NCBI GenBank assembly: GCA_018433085.1
Contig: JAHDRW010000004.1
Location: 93,831-157,830 of the forward strand
Source of the DNA: Deltaproteobacteria bacterium
GTDB lineage: Bacteria; Desulfobacterota; Desulfomonilia; UBA1062
Direction of reading: 5' to 3'
Length of the DNA stretch: 64,000 nt
Part shown: piece after piece, positions 17,367 through 26,558 of the stretch
Position numbering within the stretch: position 1 is the first letter of the stretch
Layout of the letters: the number at the start of each line of letters is the position of its first letter
The notes under the pieces: model-generated
Databases searched by the model: none
The model's input: only the letters and a program-made list of their open reading frames with translations
Told to the model about the DNA's origin: nothing
Position numbers and translations under genes: made by a program

Positions 17367-17828
17367 AAAGAGGAGGTTTTATGTTTGTATTATTTGAGAT
17401 GCACCGCAACGGAAATGGATTCACAAAATGTGGGTAATCTAATAAATCGTCAGGCGCGGTCGCCTTTCGAGGGAAATCCATTCCATATTGGCTCATATTG
17501 TCCTTCTCGTGGATATCATAAGATCCGGCAATCGTCTGCCATTATCATCCGCTCAATAGGCAATTTACTTTTATATTGCCGTTTAGGGCTATGGCTGACC
17601 CGATACCCGGCCATCGGCCCGGTCTCGTATGTAACGACCCGCGGAATACGCCCTCGTGAAGCTCCTGGAGCGATGGAGACAAGGAATCGGAAGAACGGGG
17701 AAGGCAACGCGCAGCCGCACGAGAAACGGATGCGTATGAGAACAGAATCCCCCCACCCCGGCAAGCCTCATACCGGAGTGGATATCGCTGATCGGGATGG
17801 GAGGCTTTTCGCTCGTTGTCGAGCGCTA

Positions 17829-18029
17829 TTAGGCTTTATAGACGTTTGACGCCTGGGGCCCCTTCGGTCCATTCGTGATGTCGAAGGTCACTCTCTGCCC
17901 CTCTTCGAGAGACCGGAAACCTTCCTGCTTGATGGATGTGTGGTGCACGAAGACATCCTGCCCGTCATCCGACGTAATGAAACCAAAGCCTTTTGAATCA
18001 TTGAACCACTTTACTTTTCCCTGTGCCAT
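17829..18029 (-). CDS. cold-shock domain protein (CspA family)
   Basis: A 66-residue cold-shock protein of standard size. It shows [19 protein letters not shown] (RNP1) and DVFVHHTSI (RNP2), followed by [17 protein letters not shown]. It binds single-stranded RNA or DNA as an RNA chaperone. The start at 18029 is taken because GAGG is close upstream and the domain begins there; an in-frame ATG at 18062 would add an atypical 11-residue leader. Confidence 0.95.
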   Translation of the reverse strand: MAQGKVKWFNDSKGFGFITSDDGQDVFVHHTSIKQEGFRSLEEGQRVTFDITNGPKGPQASNVYKA

Positions 18030-18265
18030 GAAAGACCTCTTTCCAGATGCCCTGACCGGCAAAGCCAGAGATCTGTTTTTTAGAATTTCTGAAAATGAGA
18101 ATTATCGTGAATGATCCGTTGGCTTTTTGAAGTGAACCGAAGGTTGCATTCATACAGCACTTTTCATATCACATAGATCTCTCTTTCAGATCTTATTTGC
18201 CTTTAGTGCAAAACAGGGGGCATGTCAACAAAAAACGTTTTCGTGAGAACAGAAAGCCCCCTCGA

Positions 18266-18649
18266 TCACTTTTCGATACCGAGCTTCCTCATGCGGGCCT
18301 GGAGTGTGGCGCGCTTCATGCCCAGGATTTCGGCGGCACCCCCGGGTCCGCCCAGACTGCCGCGCGAGAGGTCGAGCACGTGCATGATATATCGTCGCTG
18401 GATCTCGTCCATGGAGGGTGTATCGGCAAAGGCGGATTCCAATACGGGCCGTGACACCGCAGGCAGATGGAGCTGTAGCCTGTCTCCGGCAGAGAGAACG
18501 GCGCAACGCTCGATCACGTTCCTCAACTCGCACACGTTGCCCGGCCAGGAATACGCCGAGAGGACCTTTTCATCCTCGCGGGTCAGGGCGGGCAGGCTCC
18601 GGTGATACTTTCTTCCGTCGTTCTTAAGAAGCGGATTTAGAAGAGAGAT
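18266..18649 (-). pseudogene. 3' remnant of a sigma-54 activator (AAA+ end plus Fis-type HTH)
   Basis: The frame reads KYHRSLPALTREDEKVLSAY, then SWPGNVCELRNVIERCAVL, and ends with MDEIQRRYI and GGPGGAAEILGMKRATLQAR. This is the final part of the AAA+ domain and the DNA-binding helix-turn-helix of a sigma-54-dependent activator. Everything upstream (sensor, Walker A, GAFTGA) is missing, and an in-frame stop at 18650 blocks extension. The invariant arginine of PGNVRELRN is cysteine here. The tail closely resembles the two intact activators at 53728 and 60326, so it is a paralogue. A dispersed repeat lies at the breakpoint (18621-18654). It is divergent from an orphan sigma-54 promoter. Confidence 0.85.
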
Positions 18650-18654
18650 TCAAA
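18621..18654 (+). repeat. dispersed 34-bp repeat, copy B
   Basis: The core reads TTCTTAAGAAGCGGATTTAG followed by AAGAGAGATTCAA. It matches copies at 8203 and 34298 and lies exactly where homology of the truncated activator ends. Confidence 0.55.
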
Positions 18655-18761
18655 AGGACACACGGCCCGGGAACGGACTGCACCGACCGGCTTCCCGGTC
18701 CCAGGCCGCGAGAAATGGACCGGCTTTTCAAGGATTTATAATTCACCCATCATCACCCCTG

Positions 18762-18787
18762 CGACAAGCACAAATATGGGTTTGTCG
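18762..18787. promoter_or_regulatory. inverted repeat, candidate upstream activator site
   Basis: CGACAA and TTGTCG are separated by 14 bp, and a short ATATGGG word occurs just before and again after the right arm. The position ~80 bp upstream of a sigma-54 promoter is where an enhancer-binding protein would sit. Confidence 0.35.
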
Positions 18788-18865
18788 ATGTCCACATATG
18801 GGCTTTCCGTAATGAAACAGCACCAATCATCCTTCAATAACGGGAGGTTGGAAGGGCCTGCGGTG

Positions 18866-18881
18866 TGGCACGAGACATGCT
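18866..18881 (+). promoter_or_regulatory. sigma-54 (-24/-12) promoter
   Basis: TGGCACGAGACATGCT has GG and GC separated by exactly 10 bp and matches the consensus TGGCACG-N4-TTGCW except for one T. It points to the acyl-CoA dehydrogenase at 19258, giving a leader of ~365 nt. Confidence 0.7.
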
Positions 18882-19257
18882 TTATGATTCGCATACGGGC
18901 AGATACGCGTGCAAAGAGAAAACTTTAGAAACCGGTGAATTATATGGTTGTGCACGACGCCGGGTTCTGGTCCCTTAAAAAAATAAGCGGCACAAAACGT
19001 AAATTTTATGTTAAAATAATAAATAAATCGTGATGAGACCCATCAGGCCCTGCATCAGATGCCTTACCGGTGTTCGCGGCGCGGCGGATTTTTATATGGA
19101 ATAAGTTCCGGTGAATGTCTCGAACAGGGGCTTTCTCGGTTCCGTATCAGGACACCCGGGGGAGATGCGGGAGCGGACATATGGTCGGGCCACCGCCCCG
19201 ACGCCACATGCCGCCCCTGCATATGATTGAGCATACTAATGAAAGAAGGAGAGTGAT

Positions 19258-20973
19258 ATGAACTATTTGATTCAGCCCAAGAAGTACGCTTCGCTGATGG
19301 CGGACGAGGGTTCCCGGGCAATCATGGACAAGACCATTGCCTTTTTCGAGAAGATGGGCAAAACCCAACTCCTGGACGACTACAACAAGAAGGTCTGGTA
19401 CCGCGAGTTCGTGGATTTCATCGGCCACGAGCGGATATTCGCCAAGCTCCTCACCCCCAAGGAATATGCCGGAGGTGATCCCGACTGCCGCTGGGACACG
19501 GCGCGCAACAGCGAGTACAGCGAGCTGCTCGCCTTTTACGGGCTGGGATATTGGTACTGCTTCCAGGTCACCATCCTGGGCCTGGGCCCCACCTGGATGA
19601 GCCCCAACGAGACGGCCAAGAAGAAGGCTGCAAAGCTCCTGAAAGAAGGCGCCATCTTCGCGTTCGGCCTCTCCGAGCGGACCCACGGCGCCGACATCTA
19701 CTCCACCGAGACCGCGCTCACCCCGGACGGCGAAGGCACCTTCAAGGCCAACGGCGAGAAGTACTATATCGGCAACGGTAACGAGGCCGAGATGGTCTCG
19801 ACCCTGGGCAAAGTCAAGGACGGTACGGATGACTACACCTTCTTCGTCACCAACTACCGGCACAAGTCCTACGAGCTGAAGAAGAACGTGATCTCCCACC
19901 AGGAGTACGTGTCCAACTTCGCCCTGCACGACTATCCCATAACCGAAGAGGACATCCTCTCGCGCGGACCGCATGCATGGGACTCGGCGCTCAACACCGT
20001 GAACATCGGCAAGTTCAACATCGGACCGGCATCGCTGGGCCTGGCGGAGCACTGCTTTTACGAGGCCATCACGCACGCGTCGAACCGCGTCCTCTACGGC
20101 ATGAAGGTCACGGACATGCCCCACGTGAGGAAGAACTTCATGGACGCATGGCTGAGGCTCGTGGCCATGAAGATGTACCAGCGCCGTTCCACCGACTATT
20201 TCCGGGGCGCTCATGCAAACGACCGCCGCTACCTGCTCTATAATCCCACCAGCAAGATGAAGGTGACTCTCCAGTCCGAGGACGTGGTCAACCTGCTCTG
20301 GGACGTGATCGCGGCCAAGGGCTTCGAGAAGGACACCTACTTCTCCATGGCCGCCGCCGACATGCGCGGCCCGTCCAAGCTCGAAGGCACGGTGCACGTG
20401 AACGTACAGCTCATCCGCAAGTTCATGAAGAACTACTTCTTCAACCCGGCCGAGTACACCCCGGTGGAGCCGAACCTCTCGCTCGATGACGACCTCTTTC
20501 TCTTCGACCAGGGACCGACCAAGGGCCTGGGCAAGGTGCAGTTCCATGACTACAGGCCGGTCTTCGAGGCAAACAAGGATCTGCCCAACGTGGCCACCTT
20601 CATGAAACAGACCGCGATCTTCAAGGAGTTGCTGGAGAAGGCGGGTCCGGACAAGATGCAGGACATGGACCCCTCGTGGTCCCTGCCGCTGGGCGAGATG
20701 TTTTCCATCGTGGTCTATGGCCAACTCATCCTCGAGCAGGCCGGGTTCGACAAGACGGACCCGGATATCATCAACCAGATCTTCGACTTCATGGTACGCG
20801 ACTTCTCGCTCTTCGCCCTGCAGATCTACGGCAACCATAGTACCAAGGACGAGCAGCGGGCGTACTGCAGGGACATCATGCTCATCAAGGCCGTGCCCGA
20901 TCCTGCTCAGTATGGCAGGGTCTGGGAGAAGTATGTCTCCGTGCTCAACGGCGAGTACGCGATGAACGAGTAG
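19258..20973 (+). CDS. atypical 571-residue acyl-CoA dehydrogenase family protein
   Basis: The middle domain is recognisable as acyl-CoA dehydrogenase: IFAFGLSERTHGADIYSTE, GTFKANGEKYYIGNG and later YEAITHASNRVLYGMKVTDM. The N-terminus is unusual (MNYLIQPKKYASLMADEGSR). The C-terminal part is ~190 residues longer than in standard enzymes. I do not find the usual EGTN catalytic-base motif, so the base or the reaction may differ. The ribosome site AAGGAG lies 6 nt upstream of the start. It is a single-gene transcript with a sigma-54 promoter upstream and a terminator at 21032. Substrate unknown; oxidation of an unusual acyl-CoA is the safest reading. Confidence 0.8.
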   Translation: MNYLIQPKKYASLMADEGSRAIMDKTIAFFEKMGKTQLLDDYNKKVWYREFVDFIGHERIFAKLLTPKEYAGGDPDCRWDTARNSEYSELLAFYGLGYWYCFQVTILGLGPTWMSPNETAKKKAAKLLKEGAIFAFGLSERTHGADIYSTETALTPDGEGTFKANGEKYYIGNGNEAEMVSTLGKVKDGTDDYTFFVTNYRHKSYELKKNVISHQEYVSNFALHDYPITEEDILSRGPHAWDSALNTVNIGKFNIGPASLGLAEHCFYEAITHASNRVLYGMKVTDMPHVRKNFMDAWLRLVAMKMYQRRSTDYFRGAHANDRRYLLYNPTSKMKVTLQSEDVVNLLWDVIAAKGFEKDTYFSMAAADMRGPSKLEGTVHVNVQLIRKFMKNYFFNPAEYTPVEPNLSLDDDLFLFDQGPTKGLGKVQFHDYRPVFEANKDLPNVATFMKQTAIFKELLEKAGPDKMQDMDPSWSLPLGEMFSIVVYGQLILEQAGFDKTDPDIINQIFDFMVRDFSLFALQIYGNHSTKDEQRAYCRDIMLIKAVPDPAQYGRVWEKYVSVLNGEYAMNE

Positions 20974-21031
20974 AAGAAAACGGAGGCCCGCTCGCGCGGA
21001 CCGATCCGTACTTTCTTATGAAACTCCGGTC

Positions 21032-21072
21032 AAAGGGCGGGGATGGGCTCTCTAGTCTCCCCGCCCTTTCTT
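21032..21072. terminator. bidirectional rho-independent terminator
   Basis: AAAGGGCGGGG and CCCCGCCCTTT form an 11-bp stem between the convergent acyl-CoA dehydrogenase and outer-membrane protein genes, with short A and T runs outside. Confidence 0.75.
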
Positions 21073-21081
21073 CGCGGTCTT

Positions 21082-22227
21082 CTAGAACTTGTATTTCAGC
21101 TCGGCGTGGTACTGTACCGCCTCGGGCTCGTTGTCCCGTTCCAGCGCCTCATAGATATAGACATTGCCTCCCACGGTGAAACACCTGGTCACGACGAAAT
21201 CGAGGCTGATGATATGCCCTCTGAGATCCGTGTCCCCCACCCCGTCTCCGAAGGTGGCATCGGTGAGCCCTGGCACGAAGGCATCGGCGCCGAGCTCCGC
21301 ATAGGTATACTCCAGCACGAAGCGCAGGACCTTCGCCTCGATCCCGGCCGCCCAGCCCATATTTTCCTCCTCGGGATCGAGAGTGCCTCCCAGCACGCTC
21401 TGTCCCGTGTTTCCTTCGGCACCGATGTTCTCGAACACCTGCCCGTACACCGTGAGCCCGATATCTCCGAAATCCATCTCTGCACTGGCGTACAGGTCGA
21501 TCACATTGAACTCATAGTCCGGGTCGAGGTTGGGGTTGTCCCGCCTGAACTGCCTCTCGAAATCACCGTCGAAGTCGTAGTATGCGAGGGCAAGACTGAT
21601 CCCGGCATCCTGGAGCTCGACTTCCATACCTGTCTGCACGGCATAGAGAATCCCGAAATCCTGATCGACCTCGATCTGTATGACGTCATATCCTCCGGCT
21701 GTCACGAAGAACATGCCGGGATCGATCTGAAGGGTGAACCCGGCAGGGCGCACATCGCTGTCCCAGAGAAGCCAACTCGTCTCGTATGGGTTTTTCTGCT
21801 GCCCGGCGATGAACGTCGCCGGGCCGAAATAGTGGCTTGCATAGGCGTAATCGAGGCGTATGTCTCCGGTCTCGAAATACTCCTCTTCGCTCCAGGTATC
21901 CAGTGTGGATGTGGCTGACAGACCTCCGGTCGCAAGCCCTGCGCTCAACTGCCAGTTTTCGTCGAGGCTCTTCCAGTCAAATCCCAGCCTGAACCGCGTC
22001 CGGATGCGGTCCCGAGTCTCATCAGGCTCCACCGGATTGTCCAGATCCCGGAGCTCGTACCGGATCATCATATCGCCCTTAAGGGTGAGATTCTCGACGC
22101 AATCCCGCAGGGCAACACCACCTGCCGCCTGCTCTTCGTCGGCCCGGCCGTTCCCCTGCCCGAGGAGCGGGACCGGGAGAATCAGGCATGCAATCAGGGA
22201 AGTGCATAATAACAGTTCGAGTTTCAT
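21082..22227 (-). CDS. putative outer-membrane beta-barrel porin
   Basis: A 381-residue protein with an N-terminal signal peptide (MKLELLLCTSLIACLILPVP, probable cleavage after LLGQG). It has many alternating strands with aromatic ends and a C-terminal phenylalanine (HAELKYKF), typical of outer-membrane barrels. Segments such as GDMMIRYELRD, RTRFRLGFDWKSL and FVLEYTYAELGAD resemble the putative-porin families common in Desulfobacterota. It probably lets small solutes through the outer membrane. The promoter should lie in the 350-bp gap upstream. No neighbour in an operon. Confidence 0.75.
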   Translation of the reverse strand: MKLELLLCTSLIACLILPVPLLGQGNGRADEEQAAGGVALRDCVENLTLKGDMMIRYELRDLDNPVEPDETRDRIRTRFRLGFDWKSLDENWQLSAGLATGGLSATSTLDTWSEEEYFETGDIRLDYAYASHYFGPATFIAGQQKNPYETSWLLWDSDVRPAGFTLQIDPGMFFVTAGGYDVIQIEVDQDFGILYAVQTGMEVELQDAGISLALAYYDFDGDFERQFRRDNPNLDPDYEFNVIDLYASAEMDFGDIGLTVYGQVFENIGAEGNTGQSVLGGTLDPEEENMGWAAGIEAKVLRFVLEYTYAELGADAFVPGLTDATFGDGVGDTDLRGHIISLDFVVTRCFTVGGNVYIYEALERDNEPEAVQYHAELKYKF

Positions 22228-22579
22228 TATTCCTCCTCCTGTACATTGGTAGATGGTAATCGTGATGTGTTATTTGGCTCATGTAGACATACATAAATAA
22301 TATGATGACGTGATAATCACTCAATGAGAGAAACTGCACCATTGATATGAGGTAATGCCTGTATGAAGCAGATCCCAGAGGATCGACGGCGGGAGTTCTC
22401 TCCTTGGGGAGGGGATAAGCGGGGGGATCATTCCGGGGAAAAAGGCACCCCGGAGAAAACCTGCGGGAACGGGAGTTAAGAGGGAGACCCCTCTTTCAGC
22501 AATGTTCTTTCTTCGGCAGGCAGTCTCTCGTCGCGGTCTACGCCGGGAACCGGACCGCCCGGTCGAGTTCTTTCCCGCC
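22228..22579. other. intergenic region upstream of the porin gene
   Basis: 352 bp. The first ~100 bp are AT-rich and probably carry the porin promoter. No gene or notable repeat was seen. Confidence 0.45.
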
Positions 22580-23596
22580 TCACTCCCCGAAGAACCTGCC
22601 CTCTTCCCAGGCCACCTTGTGCTCCATGATGACCTGGAACTGGTGGCTGATGTCCGAGATCTCCCGCTGCCAGAAGGTCTCGCCGCCCCAGTCGGGATGG
22701 TTTGCCCGGAAATCGTAGTCATCCAGCTGCCGGGCACACCAGGTGAGGTAGTAGATGATGCGCATGAAGCGAAGCGGCTCGATGAGCTGGAGGGATGAAA
22801 AATCGAACTCGCGGAACTGCTCGTACCCGTCCAGCAGCAGGTCGATCTCGCGCCGGGAGCGGCCCGCGTGATCGGTAAGGAGCATCCAGAGGTCCTGGGC
22901 CGGCGGGCCCAGCATCATGTCGTCGAAGTCGATGGCCATGAGCCCCTCGCCCGGACGATCGAGCAGGTTGCCGCGGTGGCAGTCGCCGTGAATCCGGATG
23001 AATTCTTTTTCGTGGAAGAGCGCGGAGATGTTGTCCACGATCCGGGAGGTGAGGTCTGCAAAGGCCGCCCGGTGCTCGGGCGTGATGAACCCGCCGCGGG
23101 TGAGAAAATCCAGGTCGCTTAAGGTGGCCTTCTCCGGGCTGAGGACGATCCGGTCATCCGGAACCCGCTCCTGGCCCGCGAGGTGGATCCGTGCGATGAG
23201 CCTCCCCACCCGCCTCAGATCGTCATTGGTGTTGATCTCGAACTCGCGGCCCGATCTCTTGGGGAAGAGCGCGAAGAACCCGCCGTCCGTCACGGCCAGG
23301 GTTCCGCCGTCCGGCAGGGTGAGGGGACAGACCACGGGAATCTCTGCTTCCGCGCAATCCGCGAGGAACCGGTGCTCATCTTCGAGCGCGGTCCTGCTCC
23401 AGCGACCCGGGCGGTAGAACTTGGCGATGATTCGCTCTCCCCGCCTGGCCTGCAGCTCGTAGACCCGGTTGATGTAGCTGGGCAGGGGTATGGTGAGCCC
23501 GGTCATGGGGATACCGGAGGCCTCTTCCACGAGGTCCAGCAGAACCTCTGGAGTGAGGTGCTTGAAATCCGCGATCCCGGTGGCTTCGTTCATCAT
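22580..23596 (-). CDS. srkA: stress response kinase A (SrkA/YihE-like)
   Basis: A 338-residue protein of the aminoglycoside phosphotransferase-like kinase fold, the length of SrkA. The catalytic loop FIRIHGDCHRGNLL (Asp and Asn) and the metal-binding MAIDFDDMMLGPPAQDLWML are clear. The nucleotide-binding strand ERIIAKFYRPGRWS with SYINRVYEL also matches the family. SrkA phosphorylates Ser/Thr residues and counters stress-induced cell death in E. coli; that function is transferred by homology. It starts 15 bp after the release factor 3 gene, so they are co-transcribed. Either of two adjacent ATGs may be the start. Confidence 0.9.
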   Translation of the reverse strand: MMNEATGIADFKHLTPEVLLDLVEEASGIPMTGLTIPLPSYINRVYELQARRGERIIAKFYRPGRWSRTALEDEHRFLADCAEAEIPVVCPLTLPDGGTLAVTDGGFFALFPKRSGREFEINTNDDLRRVGRLIARIHLAGQERVPDDRIVLSPEKATLSDLDFLTRGGFITPEHRAAFADLTSRIVDNISALFHEKEFIRIHGDCHRGNLLDRPGEGLMAIDFDDMMLGPPAQDLWMLLTDHAGRSRREIDLLLDGYEQFREFDFSSLQLIEPLRFMRIIYYLTWCARQLDDYDFRANHPDWGGETFWQREISDISHQFQVIMEHKVAWEEGRFFGE

Positions 23597-23611
23597 CCGG
23601 CCAATTATAGG

Positions 23612-25261
23612 TTAATTATGTTCCCGTGTCTTCAGGAAAACCATTTCGGGCCATTCCTTCATGGTGTGGTTCAGCCGCCACTCGCTGGGCGCCATGTAGG
23701 TGAGGTATCCTCCGGCGTCCCGGGCCAGGTGCGACTGGAGGGCCTTTTCGAAGTCCCGGAGCATCTTCCTGTCGTCGCACTCGACCCAGCGGGCCGTGAC
23801 ATAGTCCACGGGCTCGTAGAAGGCCTCGGCCCCGTACTCGGCCTTGAGGCGCTCCATGACCACGTCGAACTGCAGAGGTCCCACTGCGCCCAGGATATAG
23901 TGGTTGCCGGCCAGAGGCTTGAACACCTGCACCGCGCCCTCCTCGCTCAACTGGGTGAGCCCTTTCTGGAGCTGTTTGAATCTCATGGGGTTCTTCAGGA
24001 TTACCCGCCGGAAGTGCTCGGGCGCGAAATAGGGGATGCCCAGGAACTTCAAGGGCTCCTTGTCGGTGAAGGTGTCACCGATGGCAATGGTGCCGTGGTT
24101 GTGTATGCCGATAATATCGCCCGGATAGGCCTCCTCGACATTCTCCCGGTCCTGGGCCATGAACACGGTGGCGTTGGAGAGGGTCATCTCCTTGCCGGTC
24201 CGGTGGTGGACCACCCGCATCCCGCGCGTAAACCTGCCCGAACAGATCCGGAAAAAGGCGATGCGGTCACGGTGGGCCGGATCCATATTCGCCTGGATCT
24301 TGAACACGAAGCCGGAAAAAGCCCCCTCGAAGGGGGAGATATCCCGGCTCTCGGCAACCCTGACTCCCGGGCACGGGGCGGTCTCCACAAAGGCGTCGAG
24401 CATTTCCCTGACCCCGAAGTTGTTGATCGCGCTGCCGAAGAAGACCGGGGTCTGGTTGCCCTTGAGATATTCATCGCGGTCGAACCGGGGCAGAACCCCC
24501 TCGATGAGCGCCACGTCTTCCCTGAGCTGGTCGGCCTGGGTGCCCAGGTGTTCGTCGAGCGCAGGATCGGCCAGGTCGGTGATCACGATGCCGTCCACGT
24601 CCCGCGTGGCCCTGCCGGGCGTGAACAGGTGGAGTTGCCTGCGGTAGAGGTCATAGACCCCCCTGAACGCCTTGCCCATGCCGATGGGCCAGCTCATGGG
24701 CACACACTCGATCTGGAGCTTGTCCTCGATGTCGCTCAGGAGATCCAGAGGCGGGAGCCCGTCGCGGTCGAGCTTGTTGATAAAGGTCACGATCGGGGTA
24801 TTGCGCATCCGGCAGACCTCCATGAGCTTCTCGGTCTGGGGCTCGACGCCCTTGGCGCTGTCGATCACCATGAGCGCGGAATCCACCGCGGTGAGCACCC
24901 GGTAGGTGTCCTCGGAGAAGTCCTGGTGGCCGGGAGTGTCGAGCAGGTTTACCTCGCAGCCCTGATAGCTGAACTTCATCACCGAGGTAGTGACCGATAT
25001 CCCGCGTTCCTGCTCGATCTTCATCCAGTCGCTGGTGGCGTACCGGTTGGCCTTGCGCGCCTTCACCGTGCCGGCGAGCTGAACCGCCCCGCCGAAGAGC
25101 AGCAGCTTTTCGGTGAGCGTGGTCTTGCCCGCGTCGGGGTGGCTGATGATGCCGAAGGTACGGCGCCTGAGCACCTCTTTTTCAAGATGTTTTCCGGAAC
25201 CTTGCCGGTCGGCCGTATCCCGGTCTTCTCCGATTGTGTGGCATCTCTCGATTGCTTCCAT
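23612..25261 (-). CDS. prfC: peptide chain release factor 3
   Basis: A 549-residue translational GTPase. The G motifs are all present: [15 protein letters not shown] (G1), [13 protein letters not shown] (G2), [13 protein letters not shown] (G3) and FINKLDRDG (G4). Later domains show [20 protein letters not shown] and [18 protein letters not shown], typical of RF3. It recycles RF1 and RF2 from the ribosome after peptide release. The N-terminus has ~28 extra residues before [14 protein letters not shown] compared with E. coli, so a later start is possible. It leads an operon with srkA. Confidence 0.96.
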   Translation of the reverse strand: MEAIERCHTIGEDRDTADRQGSGKHLEKEVLRRRTFGIISHPDAGKTTLTEKLLLFGGAVQLAGTVKARKANRYATSDWMKIEQERGISVTTSVMKFSYQGCEVNLLDTPGHQDFSEDTYRVLTAVDSALMVIDSAKGVEPQTEKLMEVCRMRNTPIVTFINKLDRDGLPPLDLLSDIEDKLQIECVPMSWPIGMGKAFRGVYDLYRRQLHLFTPGRATRDVDGIVITDLADPALDEHLGTQADQLREDVALIEGVLPRFDRDEYLKGNQTPVFFGSAINNFGVREMLDAFVETAPCPGVRVAESRDISPFEGAFSGFVFKIQANMDPAHRDRIAFFRICSGRFTRGMRVVHHRTGKEMTLSNATVFMAQDRENVEEAYPGDIIGIHNHGTIAIGDTFTDKEPLKFLGIPYFAPEHFRRVILKNPMRFKQLQKGLTQLSEEGAVQVFKPLAGNHYILGAVGPLQFDVVMERLKAEYGAEAFYEPVDYVTARWVECDDRKMLRDFEKALQSHLARDAGGYLTYMAPSEWRLNHTMKEWPEMVFLKTREHN

Positions 25262-25319
25262 GATTCTCTATCCTGTTTTTGTAAAGATTTGTAAGAAGTG
25301 TGTACAATGGACTTACAGA

Positions 25320-25350
25320 CTCGAACGTCGTTCGATGCACTCCGTTCGAG
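25320..25350. repeat. inverted repeat upstream of prfC
   Basis: CTCGAACG and CGTTCGAG are perfect arms, with an inner CGAACG/CGTTCG pair overlapping the left arm. It lies ~60 bp upstream of the release factor gene and could sit in its leader or promoter. Confidence 0.4.
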
Positions 25351-25461
25351 CGTAAATAAGATTCGCTTCAGAGAAATCCATGTTTCATATGCGGTTATGC
25401 TTTAATCTGCCCGGACCGTGATGTCAATGATAAAAATTGATACTTATTCCAAGACTTACTC

Positions 25462-26259
25462 TCACAAGGGCATCGTCTCAGCCCCCTGAAGGGCCCTGAG
25501 GGCTACCCGCGCCGCATCCCTTTCAGCCCCGGCCTTGATGTCCAGATCGATGTCCTCTCCCGTGCTGCGGTCGTCGAGCACCGCGCATACGCACCCGGCC
25601 GAGAAGCCGTACACCCCCGCCATCTTGAGCAGGGTCCCGCACTCCATCTCGAAATTAAGGATATTGAGCCTCCGGTATTCCTCGGTGATGCCCGTGAGGC
25701 GCCGCAGGAGGTGTGGGTTTGCCGAGGTCCGGGTTCGCTCCTGGCCCTCGAAGAAGGTGTCCACCGAGGCAGTGATGCCCAGGTGCCAGTCCACCCCGAG
25801 CTCACGGGCCGCCCTGACCAGGGCCATGGTGAGGAAGGGGTCCGCGGCCGCGGGGTACTCGGGCGGGGCGATATCGAGCGACGCGCCCTGGCGGCACAGC
25901 GCCGCGTGGGTTATGACGATGCCGCCCGCCCGGACGTGGTCCTGGATGGAGCCCGTGGTGCCTACGCGGACGATCCGGGAGAGCCCCACCGAGACGAGCT
26001 CGTTCACCACGATGCTCAGCGAGGGCGCGCCCATCCCGCTGGTGGCGCACACGATCTTCCTTCCGCCCGGTATTCTCACCAGAAAGCTGAAAAGCCCCCG
26101 GTTCTCGGACAAGGGTCTGATCAGCTCCACGTCCTCGGTCTCTATGGCGATCTTGCGGGTTCTGTCAGGGTCGCCGCACAGAATGACATCCGTCGGGGGT
26201 TCTTCACCCAGATCCTGCCGGGAAAATCCGATATGATACTTCCTGTCTTCATTCATCAT
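25462..26259 (-). CDS. nucleoside phosphorylase (uridine phosphorylase family)
   Basis: A 265-residue PNP/UDP-family enzyme. CGDPDRTRKIA (phosphate-binding), SGMGAPSLSIVVNEL, IVRVGTTGSIQ and the NILNFEMECGTLLKMAGVYG segment (ribose-binding Glu-Met-Glu) are the family markers. It cleaves a nucleoside with phosphate to base and ribose 1-phosphate. The overall pattern resembles uridine phosphorylase more than purine enzymes, but the base cannot be fixed. It is on its own, about 200 bp upstream of prfC on the same strand. Confidence 0.9.
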   Translation of the reverse strand: MMNEDRKYHIGFSRQDLGEEPPTDVILCGDPDRTRKIAIETEDVELIRPLSENRGLFSFLVRIPGGRKIVCATSGMGAPSLSIVVNELVSVGLSRIVRVGTTGSIQDHVRAGGIVITHAALCRQGASLDIAPPEYPAAADPFLTMALVRAARELGVDWHLGITASVDTFFEGQERTRTSANPHLLRRLTGITEEYRRLNILNFEMECGTLLKMAGVYGFSAGCVCAVLDDRSTGEDIDLDIKAGAERDAARVALRALQGAETMPL

Positions 26260-26558
26260 GCATCTCCCGCTTCCCGCCGGGACCTATGATCATCCCGAAG
26301 CGACTATACTACATTTTTCACTGCAAAATATAAACATGGCTCTATTTCCCCATCGGCTCACATGCACTATCCTCGTAGTACCAATGATCGCGGCATGAAG
26401 GCAATAGATTCACTTCTTTCAGGGTCCGGATGGTCGTCTTTCACCTGTCCCGGCCCTGCACGACCCCAGGCGCATACGATGAACACAAATGCAGCAACAC
26501 CTGTAAAAGACATGAAGGAAAAGAGGCCAAAACAACTTAAGAACGAGGAGGAATCACC

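Larger units (their letters stand above)
17164..17828. other. intergenic region between membrane peptide and cold-shock gene
   Basis: 665 bp. It contains the FNR-type box and the terminator listed separately. From 17380 to 17830 I see no supported gene; the long open frame on the plus strand lacks motifs. Confidence 0.5.
18650..19257. other. regulatory region upstream of acyl-CoA dehydrogenase
   Basis: 608 bp without a gene. It holds the sigma-54 promoter at 18866-18881 and, ~80-100 bp further upstream, an inverted repeat (CGACAA at 18762 and TTGTCG ending at 18787) that could be the activator site. The 3' part is AT-rich. Confidence 0.5.

Noticed and set aside
17381..17437. 18-codon plus-strand frame with a very good AGGAGG site
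   Set aside because: The AGGAGG is next to the stem of the minus-strand terminator at 17325-17366, and the peptide has no feature to support it.
19147..20838. 563-codon frame on the minus strand opposite the 571-residue acyl-CoA dehydrogenase
   Set aside because: It is a shadow of the plus-strand gene caused by high GC at third positions; it has no motifs and a repetitive Val/Gly/His/Leu-rich composition.
23183..25294. 703-codon plus-strand frame opposite prfC and srkA
   Set aside because: Both minus-strand genes have clear family motifs; the long plus frame has none.
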